64,000 bases of DNA from Cytobacillus oceanisediminis 2691 (GCF_000294775.2 NZ_CP015506.1:4439501-4503500), one strand, 5' to 3'; positions 27,363-38,520 are shown, counted from the stretch's first letter. A program made the numbers and translations. The notes: generated from the letters alone by a model not told the origin.

Positions 27363-28550
27363 TTAAACTCCTTCGAGTGCCTGGGACAGATCATCCCTGA
27401 TATCTTCAACTGACTCAAGCCCAACTGAAAGCCTCAGCAGCGTATCTTCAATGCCCATTTTTTCACGTGATCCCTTTGGAACCACTGCATGAGTCATAGT
27501 AGCAGGGTGCTGAATTAATGTCTCAGCATCACCAAGGCTCACGGCAATTTTAATAAGATTCAGCCGGTTCATAAATTCCTGGGCAGTCTCTTTATCCCCC
27601 TTTAGAGTAAAAGAAATCATCCCGCCGGGCCTCCTCATTTGTTTTTGCCCAATTTCAAAATCTGCATTATTGCTGTCTCCAGGAAAATAAACTTTTTCTA
27701 CTTTTGGATGTGCCAGCAAATATGATGCGAGCCGTTCCGCATTGTCACAATGCCTGTCGAGTCTGACTGCAAGTGTTTTCAGTCCGCGCAGAAGCAGCCA
27801 GGCATCAAAAGGTGAAATAATGCCTCCAATGTCTTTTTGAGTCGTCATGGAGACTTTATCCAAAAATTCTTTAGAGCCTATTACAAGCCCGGCAACTACG
27901 TCACCATGACCTCCGATGTATTTTGTCGCACTATGAATGACAATATCACAGCCCAGTTCGATCGGATTCTGCAAATATGGTGAACAGAAAGTATTATCCA
28001 CTACAACTGGAATTCCTTTCTCTTTCGCTGCTTCTGCAACCATACTCAGATCCACTAATTTCATTGTTGGATTTATTGGAGTTTCAACATAAATACAGGC
28101 AGTCTCCGGTTTAATTTCATCAAGCAGCTGCTGCTTTGATTCCATAGCTGAAAAATCATGGCTGATTTGAAATTTTTCCTCCATCATCTCCAGGAGTCCA
28201 AATGTACATCCATAAACTCCCTGAGAACATAAAATATGATCACCTGTTTTGGTTAAAGCAAACAGGACAGCTGAAACTGCAGCCATACCAGACCCAAAAG
28301 CAAGGGCTGCTTCTCCCTTTTCCAGTACGGCCATTCTTTCTTCAAGCATCTTAACTGTTGGATTGCCCAGACGGGAATAGATATACCCTTCTTCTTCACC
28401 GGAAAAACGTTTTTCACCCTGCTGTGCTGTCTCAAATGTAAAAGTTGACGTCTGGAATATTGGCGGTGCGAGGCTCCCTTTGAACCTTTCAGCATCGTAT
28501 CCTTCATGGATGACCTGCGTCTCGAAGTTAAACCGATGTTTCCTATCCAT
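27363..28550 (-). CDS. megL: Methionine gamma-lyase-like PLP enzyme
   Basis: Cys/Met-metabolism PLP enzyme, most likely splitting methionine to methanethiol, ammonia and 2-oxobutyrate. PLP lysine Lys210 in HSATKYIGGHGD; active-site Tyr113 and Cys115 in QGVYGCTF, the cysteine being the residue that marks methionine gamma-lyases against cystathionine gamma-synthases and beta-lyases. ATG at 28548-28550 follows AAGGAGAGG. 395 residues. Not part of the B. subtilis core order at this place as I recall it. Cystathionine gamma-lyase activity is the main alternative. Confidence 0.82.
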   Translation of the reverse strand: MDRKHRFNFETQVIHEGYDAERFKGSLAPPIFQTSTFTFETAQQGEKRFSGEEEGYIYSRLGNPTVKMLEERMAVLEKGEAALAFGSGMAAVSAVLFALTKTGDHILCSQGVYGCTFGLLEMMEEKFQISHDFSAMESKQQLLDEIKPETACIYVETPINPTMKLVDLSMVAEAAKEKGIPVVVDNTFCSPYLQNPIELGCDIVIHSATKYIGGHGDVVAGLVIGSKEFLDKVSMTTQKDIGGIISPFDAWLLLRGLKTLAVRLDRHCDNAERLASYLLAHPKVEKVYFPGDSNNADFEIGQKQMRRPGGMISFTLKGDKETAQEFMNRLNLIKIAVSLGDAETLIQHPATMTHAVVPKGSREKMGIEDTLLRLSVGLESVEDIRDDLSQALEGV

Positions 28551-28664
28551 TTTACCTCTCCTTTTCATTGCAAGCGCTTACATTATTATCTATAATAAAC
28601 TTCTCTTTCAGCATATGATAATAGTATATTTTTTGAAAGTATTTTGTTTTGGAAAAATATCAAT

Positions 28665-28694
28665 AAAGACTGCCTTTCCATAAGGCAGTCCTAG
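28665..28694 (-). terminator. Terminator of dgcP
   Basis: Minus-strand stem GACTGCCTT / AAGGCAGTC followed by TTTATTGATATTTTT, overlapping the dgcP stop. Confidence 0.75.
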
Positions 28695-30559
28695 ATAAAT
28701 GAATCTGCAGCCGACTCAATGATCACTTTATTTTTCCCTGTGTTTTTGGCGGTATATAATGCCCTGTCAGCCCTTTTAAAAAGCGCTGCATATGAATCTT
28801 TTTTCCCCCTGCTCCAATACGAAATACCGCATGAAATGGTTACTTGGGGATCTGTGATTTGACATACCTTTCTGACAATCCGTTCAGCAATAAGTACTCC
28901 CGCCGACAATGAAACACCCGGAAGATAAAGAGCCAGCTCCTCTCCGCCCCATCGTGCGCCTATATCAGTGCTGCGGATATTGCTGTTAATTAAATTGGCA
29001 ACTTGAATAATGATTTCATCGCCAACCTGATGTCCGTATGTATCATTTACCAATTTAAAATCATCTATATCCACAAGCATAAATGTTCCTTCATGATCTT
29101 CATTCATGGACTGATGAATCCGATCATCCAGATAGCTTCGGGAATATAGTTTGGTTAAGTGATCTGTTACAACCATCTTTTCAAGCTCTTCTCTAAGCAT
29201 TGAATTGGTAAAGGCAAGCGTGGAATGATGAATCAAAGACTGAAGCAGCTTGAATGTTTCAAATGAAAAATGATAAGGAGAGCTATGCATGACAAGGGCA
29301 AATCCCTTTAATACTCCAGATTGGGCCATTGGAACAGCCATGATGGATTTATATAAACTTGCCGCACCCTCGAACTGTAAAGAAAAATCCCCAATAAAAA
29401 GAGACTCTTTCTCCTTGATGATCTTTTTCCTTATATAGTGAATATAGTCTTCTGCCTCTTTGGTTTGAAAAAATTCAGTACTGCCCTGGATTACATTCAC
29501 ATCGGCATTTTCAGAATTTATCAAGATGAAACCCGCTTCTTCAGCATCAAAGGAATGCAGAATCTGATCTGCCATGTAGTTCATGGTTTCTGTCAGCCGC
29601 AAATTCGAATTCAAGCGGTGGGAAGTTTCGTTAATTAATTGAAGGTCCGCTATCAATCGCTTGGATTGCTGATAAAGCTGCGCATTTTCCAGTGCACTTC
29701 CTGCAGTATTAGCCAGAAGTGTGATAAACTCAATTTCATTTTTAGGGAATATCATGGTATTAGGCGCAATGACCTGAAGTACTCCATAAACCCCCTGCTT
29801 CCCTTTTAATGGGGCATATAAGACAGAGCGCATTTCCTGCAGGGAATCTTCAAATTGAACTGCCCCTGTGACATATGCCTGCATGGCCGTGATGTTTTCG
29901 CTGTCATATTCAAGGTCTCTAATGGGCAGATCCCCATGATTATTGTTATCCTGGGACAGCAGAAGATAATAGGTAAAAGTGGGGTACATTTCCTGCAAAG
30001 TATAAATAATTTCCCCAAGCACCATATCCATATCCATTGAGGAATGGAATTTCTCCGTAACTCGATACAGCTGTTTATAACGTTTTTCTTCAGATGCAAT
30101 TTTGGCCAGCCCCTGAGCTTTATCAAGAAATTGCCCGCATTCTTCGCTAAGCTCCTGAAATACTTTTTCTGTATAGGAATGAAAACAGCCTGATTCACCT
30201 GATAAAATCATGCATCCCAGCAGCTTGCCTCTCTTTACAAGAGGAATCATGATTTGTTCTTCCTTAATCTCGGTCCTTAAACTCTGCAACCCTCTGTTTT
30301 TGTTAGCCCATCTTTTTAAATCACCTGAAAAAGCAGGTGAAAGCAAAGCATCCGGGTTCGTGGCAGCTTCTGCAAAAAACTCCTGTTTCCATTCATTAAA
30401 GACGTACAGAGTTATTTCATCCGCTCCGGTAAGGGCTTTAATGGAAGAGAGCATTTCATTCAGTAATTTTTCATAGTGAAAGAAACCGTTCTCCGTATCG
30501 ATAATGTCAAAAAAGCGGCTTTTTAAACTAAGTATGATTTGGTGTTCAAGTGTATCCAT
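28691..30559 (-). CDS. dgcP: Diguanylate cyclase with GAF domains, DgcP (YtrP)
   Basis: Makes cyclic di-GMP from two GTP. 622 residues, no membrane helix: GAF-like sensory domains over the first 440 residues, then a GGDEF domain. The active site is GGEEL at 538-542 with DIDDFKLVNDTYGH upstream, so the enzyme should be active, and RSTD at 529-532 is an intact inhibitory I-site five residues before it. ATG at 30557-30559 follows AGGTGA. B. subtilis ytrP/dgcP lies at the same place beside rpsD. The sensed ligand is unknown. Confidence 0.92.
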   Translation of the reverse strand: MDTLEHQIILSLKSRFFDIIDTENGFFHYEKLLNEMLSSIKALTGADEITLYVFNEWKQEFFAEAATNPDALLSPAFSGDLKRWANKNRGLQSLRTEIKEEQIMIPLVKRGKLLGCMILSGESGCFHSYTEKVFQELSEECGQFLDKAQGLAKIASEEKRYKQLYRVTEKFHSSMDMDMVLGEIIYTLQEMYPTFTYYLLLSQDNNNHGDLPIRDLEYDSENITAMQAYVTGAVQFEDSLQEMRSVLYAPLKGKQGVYGVLQVIAPNTMIFPKNEIEFITLLANTAGSALENAQLYQQSKRLIADLQLINETSHRLNSNLRLTETMNYMADQILHSFDAEEAGFILINSENADVNVIQGSTEFFQTKEAEDYIHYIRKKIIKEKESLFIGDFSLQFEGAASLYKSIMAVPMAQSGVLKGFALVMHSSPYHFSFETFKLLQSLIHHSTLAFTNSMLREELEKMVVTDHLTKLYSRSYLDDRIHQSMNEDHEGTFMLVDIDDFKLVNDTYGHQVGDEIIIQVANLINSNIRSTDIGARWGGEELALYLPGVSLSAGVLIAERIVRKVCQITDPQVTISCGISYWSRGKKDSYAALFKRADRALYTAKNTGKNKVIIESAADSFI

Positions 30560-30909
30560 CTTTATTATCACCTATCAAATGTCTCAGATCATGAATCTTT
30601 AAACCAATAAGGTATATTATAACGGACTAGAAATTAATATTTTGAGCATACATGTGGCTATTTCGTTTCAACTTTCCTATATTCATATTTTTAAGAAAAG
30701 TAATCGCAGCATAAAATACACATTAAAATAAAAAAAGCGAAGCCGCATTCCTATTAATTAAACAATTCCAATTTTTTCTTTATTATATCATATCTTGCTA
30801 ATGGACTCGTTATTAAGTTTTCTAATTCAAGTGAATTATGGCACAGGACAAAATCTTCGCTTATAATTTAAACATCCTTAAAAAATGAAGGAGTAAAAAT
30901 AAAATCAAC

Positions 30910-30939
30910 TTGACTTTTATCCTCTAAAAATTATATAAT
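30910..30939 (+). promoter_or_regulatory. Promoter of rpsD
   Basis: TTGACT (30910-30915), 18 bases, TATAAT (30934-30939): a strong sigma-A promoter. The start is predicted near 30946, giving a leader of about 200 nt. Between dgcP and this promoter (30560-30909) there is only A/T-rich sequence with no gene I can support. Confidence 0.8.
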
Positions 30940-30949
30940 ATTCCTTGTG

Positions 30950-31128
30950 TAAAATATTGCAGCCTATGTGAGCACCTTGATGCACTCATTTTGTTCCTCA
31001 ACCAGAGTTTTCTGGGGATGGGGTACTGTGTAACCCTCTGCTGCTAGGGCGAAGGTACATGAAAACAAAATGGACATGATTGTTGTGCGCATCTGTTTCT
31101 GTTTTTATTTTACCCAAATAAAAACACA
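30950..31128 (+). ncRNA. rpsD leader, ribosomal protein S4 autoregulatory element
   Basis: A long untranslated leader of about 200 nt precedes rpsD; the segment GTTTTCTGGGGATGGGGTACTG...GGGCGAAGGTAC with several GC-rich pairings looks like the S4-binding pseudoknot region known in B. subtilis rpsD mRNA, where S4 represses its own synthesis. Near its end TGTTTTTATTT can pair with AAATAAAAACA close to the ribosome binding site. Called by position, size and partial pattern; a covariance-model search was not possible. Confidence 0.6.
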
Positions 31129-31144
31129 AAAGGAGGAGTCTTAA

Positions 31145-31747
31145 ATGGCTCGTTATACTGGTCCAAGCTGGAAATTATCCCGTCGTCTTGGAATCTCTCT
31201 AAGCGGAACTGGTAAAGAATTAGAAAAGCGTCCTTACGCTCCTGGACAACATGGTCCAAACCAGCGCAAAAAATTATCTGAATACGGATTACAATTGCAG
31301 GAGAAGCAAAAGCTTCGTCATATGTACGGAGTAAATGAGCGTCAATTCCGCAATTTATTCGATAAAGCTGGCAAAATGCCTGGTAAGCACGGTGAAAACT
31401 TCATGATTCTTCTTGAATCACGCCTTGACAACGTGGTTTACCGTTTAGGTCTTGCACGCACTCGCCGTCAAGCTCGCCAGCTAGTTAACCATGGTCATAT
31501 CATGGTTGATGGATCTCGCGTTGATATTCCATCATACCGCGTAGCACCTGGTCAAACAATTACACTTCGCGAAAAATCTCGCAGCCTTGACATCGTTAAA
31601 GAAGCAATTGAAGTTAACAACTTCGTACCTGACTTCGTATCTTTCGATGCAGACAAGCTAGAAGGAACTTTCACTCGCATGCCTGAGCGTTCTGAACTTC
31701 CAGCTGAAATCAACGAATCTCTAATCGTTGAATTCTACTCTCGTTAA
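31145..31747 (+). CDS. rpsD: 30S ribosomal protein S4
   Basis: Primary 16S rRNA-binding protein that starts assembly of the small-subunit body. 200 residues; [21 protein letters not shown] at the N-terminus and the S4 RNA-binding domain at about 91-150 ([21 protein letters not shown]). No zinc-binding cysteines, so it is the zinc-free form. AAAGGAGGAG precedes the ATG. Monocistronic, between its own promoter/leader and a terminator. Confidence 0.98.
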   Translation: MARYTGPSWKLSRRLGISLSGTGKELEKRPYAPGQHGPNQRKKLSEYGLQLQEKQKLRHMYGVNERQFRNLFDKAGKMPGKHGENFMILLESRLDNVVYRLGLARTRRQARQLVNHGHIMVDGSRVDIPSYRVAPGQTITLREKSRSLDIVKEAIEVNNFVPDFVSFDADKLEGTFTRMPERSELPAEINESLIVEFYSR

Positions 31748-31752
31748 TAATT

Positions 31753-31787
31753 TTAAAACTGCCGATACATTTCGGCAGTTTTTTTGT
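31753..31787 (+). terminator. Terminator of rpsD
   Basis: Stem AAACTGCCGA / TCGGCAGTTT followed by TTTTGTTG, six bases after the rpsD stop. Confidence 0.92.
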
Positions 31788-31810
31788 TGTCCGGAAAACT
31801 CTGAGATAAT

Positions 31811-31843
31811 CTAAAAGCCCTCCGTCAAAGGAGGGCTTTTAGA
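31811..31843 (-). terminator. Terminator of tyrS
   Basis: Minus-strand stem AAAAGCCCTCC / GGAGGGCTTTT directly after the tyrS stop codon. Confidence 0.8.
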
Positions 31844-33427
<1,584 letters not shown>

Positions 33428-33433
33428 AAAACA

Positions 33434-33463
33434 TTTTTATCATATAAATCAGCCAAATGTCAA
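33434..33463 (-). promoter_or_regulatory. Promoter of tyrS
   Basis: Minus-strand TTGACA (33458-33463) is a perfect -35 box; the -10 region (about 33434-33441, TGATAAAA) is weaker. Start near 33427. Confidence 0.5.
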
Positions 33464-33532
33464 ATGCCTGTGCGAAAAAAGGAAATTTCAGATAAATGGC
33501 GAACCTTGTCATATTACTATGTCGCAATATGC

Positions 33533-33538
33533 TATAAT
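33533..33538 (+). promoter_or_regulatory. Extended -10 promoter of the class A PBP gene
   Basis: TGCTATAAT is a perfect -10 box with the TGN extension, 25 bases before the start codon; no good -35 box is at the right distance. The AGGGGG ribosome binding site follows. Confidence 0.55.
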
Positions 33539-33562
33539 AGATGTGATTTTAGGGGGATTGAT

Positions 33563-36478
33563 ATGATGAAAGAAAAGTTTCAGATGTTATTTAATAAATT
33601 GAGGCAAACTCCGGGCCTTTTCGGGAATAAAAAAGCAGCTAAAGGTGCGAGCATTACTTACCAGGTTGTCTGGAACCTTACTTTGCTGTTTCTCATTTTA
33701 GCTGTCATTGGCGGTTCATTTGCGGGGGGGCTTGGAGCAGGTTACTTCGCGTCGCTGGTAAAGGATGAGCCAATCCGATCTTATGCCAGCATGAAAAAAG
33801 ATATTTATGACTATGCAGAAACATCGGAAATTTATTTTGCCGATAATGTTTATTTAGGGAAGCTCCGGACTGACCTGGAACGTGAGGAAGTTAAGCTTGA
33901 TGATGTTTCGGAACACTTAATTAACGCAGTTGTAGCTACTGAAGATGAATATTTCTACGAGCATGACGGAGTGGTGCCAAAAGCGATTATGCGCGCACTG
34001 TTCCAGGAAGTAACAAATTCATCTGTTCAATCCGGCGGAAGTACACTTACACAGCAGCTGATAAAGAACCAAATCTTAACGAATGAAGTTTCTTTCGAGC
34101 GGAAAGCAAAAGAGATTCTGCTTGCTTTGCGATTGGAGAAATTCTTTGATAAAAAAGAGATATTGGAAGCATATCTGAATGTATCTACCTTTGGAAGAAA
34201 TGCATCCGGACGTAATATTGCCGGAGTTGAAGCAGCTGCCAAAGGCATTTTTGGGGTGAGTGCAAAAGAATTAACCTTGCCCCAGGCTGCATTCATAGCA
34301 GGGCTGCCGCAGAGTCCATTCGGCTACACTCCTTTTACAAGGGAGGGAACGGTCAAAGAAAATCTGGAACCAGGTTTCTCCAGGATGAAAACTGTTCTGA
34401 AAAGAATGTATGACGACGGAAAGATTGACCAGAATCAATATGAGGAAGCTTTGGCTTACGACCTGACCAAGGATTTCACTACGCCTTCAGAAAGCCCTTT
34501 GGAAAAGTACCCATATTTGACGTATGAAATTGAAGAACGTGCAGTAAACATCATGACTAAGATTCTCGCAAAAAATGATGGATACGAAGAGCAGGACTTA
34601 AAAGAAGATGACGAGCTCCGAGAGGAATACAGGACTCTGGCAGACCGGACGATCCGCCAGAATGGCTTCCAGATCCATACGACGATCAACAAAGATATTT
34701 ATGATAAAATGCAGCAGGTAAAAAATAACTACCCTTATTATGGGCCAGACAAACCTGAGACGATTAAGGACCCAGAAACCGGTGAAAATAAACAAATCAT
34801 GGAGCCCGTAGAGGTTGGAGCCATTTTAATTGAAAATAAAACCGGTAAAATCATCAGCTTTGTCGGCGGACGCGATCACAAACGCGAGCAGCTGAATCAT
34901 GCTACAAGCGCTCTAAGACAAAATGGTTCAACCATGAAGCCGCTATTAGTCTATGCTCCTGCAATGGAACTTGGAAAAGCAGCACCTGGCACCATTCTGC
35001 CTGATGTGCCGCTATATCTAAGTCCAGGATTAAATAGGCCTTGGCCAAAGAACTATACGAATACCTATAGCGGGCTCGTTTCAGCCAGACAAGCACTTAA
35101 GCATTCATACAATGTCCCAGCTGTAAAGCTTTATAAGGATATAGTCGGACAGCGGCCTGCCTCTTATCTGGAAAAAATGGGCTTTACCTCTCTGATCGGT
35201 CCTGACTATACAAACTTGTCTACATCCATTGGTTCTTTGGAATATGGGGTAACTGTTGAAGAAAATACGAATGCCTTTACTACATTTGCCAACGGCGGAA
35301 AGTTTATTGACGCCTATATGATCGAGAAAATCACAGATAAAGACGGGAACATTATATTCCAGAATAAATCTGAGCCTGTAGATGTATTCAGTCCGCAGAC
35401 AGCGTACCTTACAATCGATATGATGAGAGACGTTATTAACAGCGGAACTGCCACATCGATTAAGAACAGATTGAAGTTCAGTTCTGACTGGGCAGGGAAA
35501 ACTGGTACTGGTACTGAATTCATAGATGCATGGTTCGTGGCATCCAATCCGAATGTCACTTTCGGCATATGGTCAGGATATGATACGCCTAAATCATTAA
35601 AAGCCCCTGGACCGCTAAGCTATAGTTTGCGCAATAACTATCTCTGGGCAGATTTGATGAATGCAGCATATGACGTCGCACCTGATCTTGTTGACCCGAG
35701 TGAAAGCTTTAAAATGCCGGGCGGAATCGTAAGACGTTCATTCTGTGCCATTTCAGGCCTTCTTCCTTCAGAAGCATGCTCTAAAGCTGGCTTAGTCGAG
35801 ACTGATTTATTCAATGCCAAATTTGTTCCTACAAAAGTTGACGATAGCCTTGGCAATGGAAAACTTGTACGAATTGGCGATAAAAAATATATGGCACTTG
35901 ATTCAACACCAGAAGAGTTTACTGAACCTGGAATGGTAGTGAATCCGGATTATATTCAAAAACTATTCGGCATTAAAGCAAATCTAAGTACTCTTATTCC
36001 GAATAAAGAACGCTGGAAGAGTATTCTGACAAGTGCAGATCAGCTCAAAGACAATGGCAAAGCACCTGCGGCCCCAAGCATAAAAGCTTCTGGCCAAACC
36101 ATTACTTGGGGAGCACATCCTGAAAAAGATGTCATTGGCTATCGCGTTTACAGCGGAGGTAAAAAAGTTGCTACAATAAAAGCCGGCTCTTCCTTAAACT
36201 ACAAGGCTGGAAGCGGCTCGATCCATGTAACAGCCGTTGACATTGCCGGCAAAGAGTCTGCTTCTTCCAATGTAGTAAAAATCGGCCAAAAGACGGAAGA
36301 AGAAAAACCGAAAGAAGAAAAGCCGAAGGAAGAGAAGCCAAAAGAAGAGAAGCCGAAAGAAGAGAAGCCGAAAGAAGAGAAACCTAAAGAAGAGAAACCT
36401 AAAGATCCTCCTCCAGCCGAGGAAAAGCCTGATGCTGATAAACCATCAGAACCTGATGAAGGTGAAGAAACTAATTAA
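33563..36478 (+). CDS. Class A penicillin-binding protein (bifunctional peptidoglycan synthase, PBP1A family)
   Basis: Polymerises and cross-links peptidoglycan on the outer face of the membrane. Start ATG 33563 follows AGGGGG. 971 residues: cytoplasmic N-terminus, transmembrane helix about 36-62, glycosyltransferase 51 domain with catalytic EDEYFYEHDG (Glu127) and QSGGSTLTQQ at 157-166, transpeptidase with STMK at 456-459, SYN at 515-517 and KTG at 646-648, a fibronectin type III-like domain about 835-910, and a C-terminal tail of repeated EEKPK units. Located between tyrS and acsA; not one I can match to a named B. subtilis PBP. Confidence 0.93.
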   Translation: MMKEKFQMLFNKLRQTPGLFGNKKAAKGASITYQVVWNLTLLFLILAVIGGSFAGGLGAGYFASLVKDEPIRSYASMKKDIYDYAETSEIYFADNVYLGKLRTDLEREEVKLDDVSEHLINAVVATEDEYFYEHDGVVPKAIMRALFQEVTNSSVQSGGSTLTQQLIKNQILTNEVSFERKAKEILLALRLEKFFDKKEILEAYLNVSTFGRNASGRNIAGVEAAAKGIFGVSAKELTLPQAAFIAGLPQSPFGYTPFTREGTVKENLEPGFSRMKTVLKRMYDDGKIDQNQYEEALAYDLTKDFTTPSESPLEKYPYLTYEIEERAVNIMTKILAKNDGYEEQDLKEDDELREEYRTLADRTIRQNGFQIHTTINKDIYDKMQQVKNNYPYYGPDKPETIKDPETGENKQIMEPVEVGAILIENKTGKIISFVGGRDHKREQLNHATSALRQNGSTMKPLLVYAPAMELGKAAPGTILPDVPLYLSPGLNRPWPKNYTNTYSGLVSARQALKHSYNVPAVKLYKDIVGQRPASYLEKMGFTSLIGPDYTNLSTSIGSLEYGVTVEENTNAFTTFANGGKFIDAYMIEKITDKDGNIIFQNKSEPVDVFSPQTAYLTIDMMRDVINSGTATSIKNRLKFSSDWAGKTGTGTEFIDAWFVASNPNVTFGIWSGYDTPKSLKAPGPLSYSLRNNYLWADLMNAAYDVAPDLVDPSESFKMPGGIVRRSFCAISGLLPSEACSKAGLVETDLFNAKFVPTKVDDSLGNGKLVRIGDKKYMALDSTPEEFTEPGMVVNPDYIQKLFGIKANLSTLIPNKERWKSILTSADQLKDNGKAPAAPSIKASGQTITWGAHPEKDVIGYRVYSGGKKVATIKAGSSLNYKAGSGSIHVTAVDIAGKESASSNVVKIGQKTEEEKPKEEKPKEEKPKEEKPKEEKPKEEKPKEEKPKDPPPAEEKPDADKPSEPDEGEETN
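36298..36414 (+). repeat. Tandem 15-base repeats encoding EEKPK in the PBP tail
   Basis: About eight imperfect units of the type GAAGAGAAGCCGAAA encode (K)EEKPK in the last 60 residues of the PBP. Near-identical units (four in a row differ by one to two bases) make unit-number change by slippage likely while keeping frame. Confidence 0.8.
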
Positions 36479-36479
36479 A

Positions 36480-36532
36480 GAAAAGCAGAATCCCATTTGC
36501 CCAAAAAGGGCTTGGGATTCTGCTTTTTCTTT
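36480..36532 (+). terminator. Terminator of the class A PBP gene
   Basis: Stem AGCAGAATCCC / GGGATTCTGCT followed by TTTTTC, with a smaller inner stem GCCC / GGGC. Confidence 0.88.
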
Positions 36533-36577
36533 ATAGAAATAACAATCGCCCAAAATATATTCTGGATACTTTGCTAA

Positions 36578-36609
36578 ACAAAAAACCGCTGCTCATTTAT
36601 GCAGCGGTC
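36578..36609 (-). terminator. Terminator of acsA
   Basis: Minus-strand stem ACCGCTGC / GCAGCGGT followed by TTTTTGTTT, about 10 bases after the acsA stop. Confidence 0.85.
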
Positions 36610-36616
36610 TCCTCTA

Positions 36617-38335
36617 TTAATCTTCCATTGTAGACAAATCGCCAGTTGGCAGATCCAGTTCCCAGGCTTTAAGCACCCGGCGCATAATTTTGCCGCTCCG
36701 TGTTTTTGGAAGTTTGTCGCGGAATTCAATTTCACGCGGGGCTGCGTGGGCAGCAAGGCCTTTCTTAACGAATTGACGGATATCTTCCACCAGTTCTTCA
36801 GAAGGTTCATGTCCGTCCCGTAAAGCAACAAATGCCTTTATTATTTCACCTCGGACAGGATCAGGCTTGCCGATAACTCCAGCTTCTGCAACAGCCGGGT
36901 GTTCGATGAGCTTGCTCTCCACTTCAAACGGCCCAACGCGTTCACCAGATGTCATGATCACATCATCTACACGACCCTGGAACCAGAAATATCCATCTTC
37001 ATCCATATATGCTGAATCTCCAGAAACATACCAGTCACCTGGCATAAAATAAGATTCATATTTTTGCTCGTTATTCCAGATGGCATTCATCATGGAAGGC
37101 CAGCCTTTTTTAATTGCAAGGTTCCCCATGCGGTTTGGCGGCAGCTCATTTCCCTGGTCATCGACAATGGCAGCTTTAACACCAGGAATCGGCTTACCCA
37201 TGGAGCCCGGCTTAATCTCCAGGCAAGGATAGTTGCAGATGAGCTGTGCACCTGTTTCTGTCATCCACCACGTATCATGGATGCGCATATTGAATACTTT
37301 CATTCCCCATCTGACTACTTCAGGATTTAGCGGTTCACCGACACTGAGGACATGACGAAGGGAGCTTAAATCAAACTTTTTCACAACCTCATCACCTGCC
37401 CCCATCAGCATACGGAAAGCGGTCGGAGCACTATACCAAACCGAAACGCCATACTCCTCAATCATTTTATACCAAGTCTCCGGATTAAATCTGCCCCCGA
37501 CAATAAGGTTTGAAGTCCCTGTCAGCCACGGGCCGAAAATGCCATATGAAGTACCGGTTACCCAGCCAGGGTCAGCAGTGCACCAATATACATCTTCTTC
37601 TTTTAAGTCCAGCACCCATTTAGCGGTCTGATAATGCTGAATCATTGCATTATGTACATGCAGAACTCCCTTTGGCTTGCCTGTAGAGCCGGAAGTGTAA
37701 TGCAAAATAAGGCCATCTTTTCCGTCAACCCATTCAATTGGAAGCTTTCTGCTTGATTCAGCCATTCTTTTATTAAAGTCCACATACGGGCCTGTTTCCT
37801 CAATATTTTCCCCAACAAGGAAAACATGCTTTAAGGCAGGCAGCTGATCAACAGGCACACGTTCCAAAAGCTCAGGGGTTGTAATCAGAACTTTTGCTTC
37901 ACTGTCATCAAGCCTGTCACGGACTGCCCCTTCCATAAATGCTTCAAAAAGAGGACCTACAATGGCTCCCAGTTTAATTGCTCCCAATACGGCAAAATAG
38001 AGTTCAGGAGAACGCGGCATAAAAATGAAAACTCGGTCTCCTTTTTCAACATCGCCATATGCTTTTAATGCATTTCCGGCTTTATTGGATAGTTCCTTCA
38101 TTTCCTTGAATGTATATTTCTCATTTCTCTGTCCATCGCGATAATAAAGGGCAACTTTATTTTTTCTGAAAGATTCCGCATGTCGGTCAATGGCCTCATA
38201 GGCCATATTCATGCGGCCGGTTTCTTTCCAGGAAAATTCTTTTTCGGCATCAGCCCAGTTAAAATTTTCATAAAGCTCATCATAGCTTTTTAAATTGAAG
38301 TCCCCTTGTGTTACTGGCAGCGCTTCCACTTTCAT
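36617..38335 (-). CDS. acsA: Acetyl-CoA synthetase
   Basis: Converts acetate, ATP and CoA to acetyl-CoA for growth on acetate. 572 residues with LHYTSGSTGKPKGVLH, the DTWWMTETG motif and the catalytic lysine Lys549 in RSGKIMRR. Lys549 is the residue that AcuA acetylates to switch off the B. subtilis enzyme, and AcuC reverses. AAGGGGG precedes the ATG. Divergent from acuABC across a 221-base control region with a promoter for each side and one clear cre. Confidence 0.97.
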   Translation of the reverse strand: MKVEALPVTQGDFNLKSYDELYENFNWADAEKEFSWKETGRMNMAYEAIDRHAESFRKNKVALYYRDGQRNEKYTFKEMKELSNKAGNALKAYGDVEKGDRVFIFMPRSPELYFAVLGAIKLGAIVGPLFEAFMEGAVRDRLDDSEAKVLITTPELLERVPVDQLPALKHVFLVGENIEETGPYVDFNKRMAESSRKLPIEWVDGKDGLILHYTSGSTGKPKGVLHVHNAMIQHYQTAKWVLDLKEEDVYWCTADPGWVTGTSYGIFGPWLTGTSNLIVGGRFNPETWYKMIEEYGVSVWYSAPTAFRMLMGAGDEVVKKFDLSSLRHVLSVGEPLNPEVVRWGMKVFNMRIHDTWWMTETGAQLICNYPCLEIKPGSMGKPIPGVKAAIVDDQGNELPPNRMGNLAIKKGWPSMMNAIWNNEQKYESYFMPGDWYVSGDSAYMDEDGYFWFQGRVDDVIMTSGERVGPFEVESKLIEHPAVAEAGVIGKPDPVRGEIIKAFVALRDGHEPSEELVEDIRQFVKKGLAAHAAPREIEFRDKLPKTRSGKIMRRVLKAWELDLPTGDLSTMED

Positions 38336-38367
38336 ATAATTATCCCCCTTATTTAAGATTTGATATT

Positions 38368-38396
38368 ATTATAGTATAAACATTATATTTTCTCAA
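38368..38396 (-). promoter_or_regulatory. Promoter of acsA
   Basis: Minus-strand TTGAGA (38391-38396), 17 bases, TATAAT (38368-38373), predicting a start near 38361 and a 25-nt leader. Confidence 0.75.
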
Positions 38397-38484
38397 TTTT
38401 TAAAATTTTGGAGCAGGGAAAAGATTACTTATGAACCAACTGGTAAATTGCCACAAACTTATTTAAATTACACAGAAAATTATG

Positions 38485-38498
38485 TGAAAGCGCTTTAT
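38485..38498. promoter_or_regulatory. cre site (CcpA) in the acsA-acuA region
   Basis: TGAAAGCGCTTTAT matches the cre consensus closely. It covers the -35 region of the acuABC promoter, so bound CcpA should repress acuABC. It is about 120 bases upstream of the acsA start, too far for simple steric repression of acsA. Confidence 0.75.
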
Positions 38499-38514
38499 CC
38501 CCCGTGTTTTTATG

Positions 38515-38520
38515 TATAAT
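38515..38520 (+). promoter_or_regulatory. -10 box of the acuABC promoter
   Basis: A perfect TATAAT 37 bases before acuA. No good -35 box is seen at 16-18 bases; that region is occupied by the cre site. Confidence 0.6.

Noticed and set aside
36298-36414. Tandem units considered as a CRISPR or other spacer array
   Set aside because: Units are 15 bases, contiguous, in frame and inside a coding sequence; no spacers.
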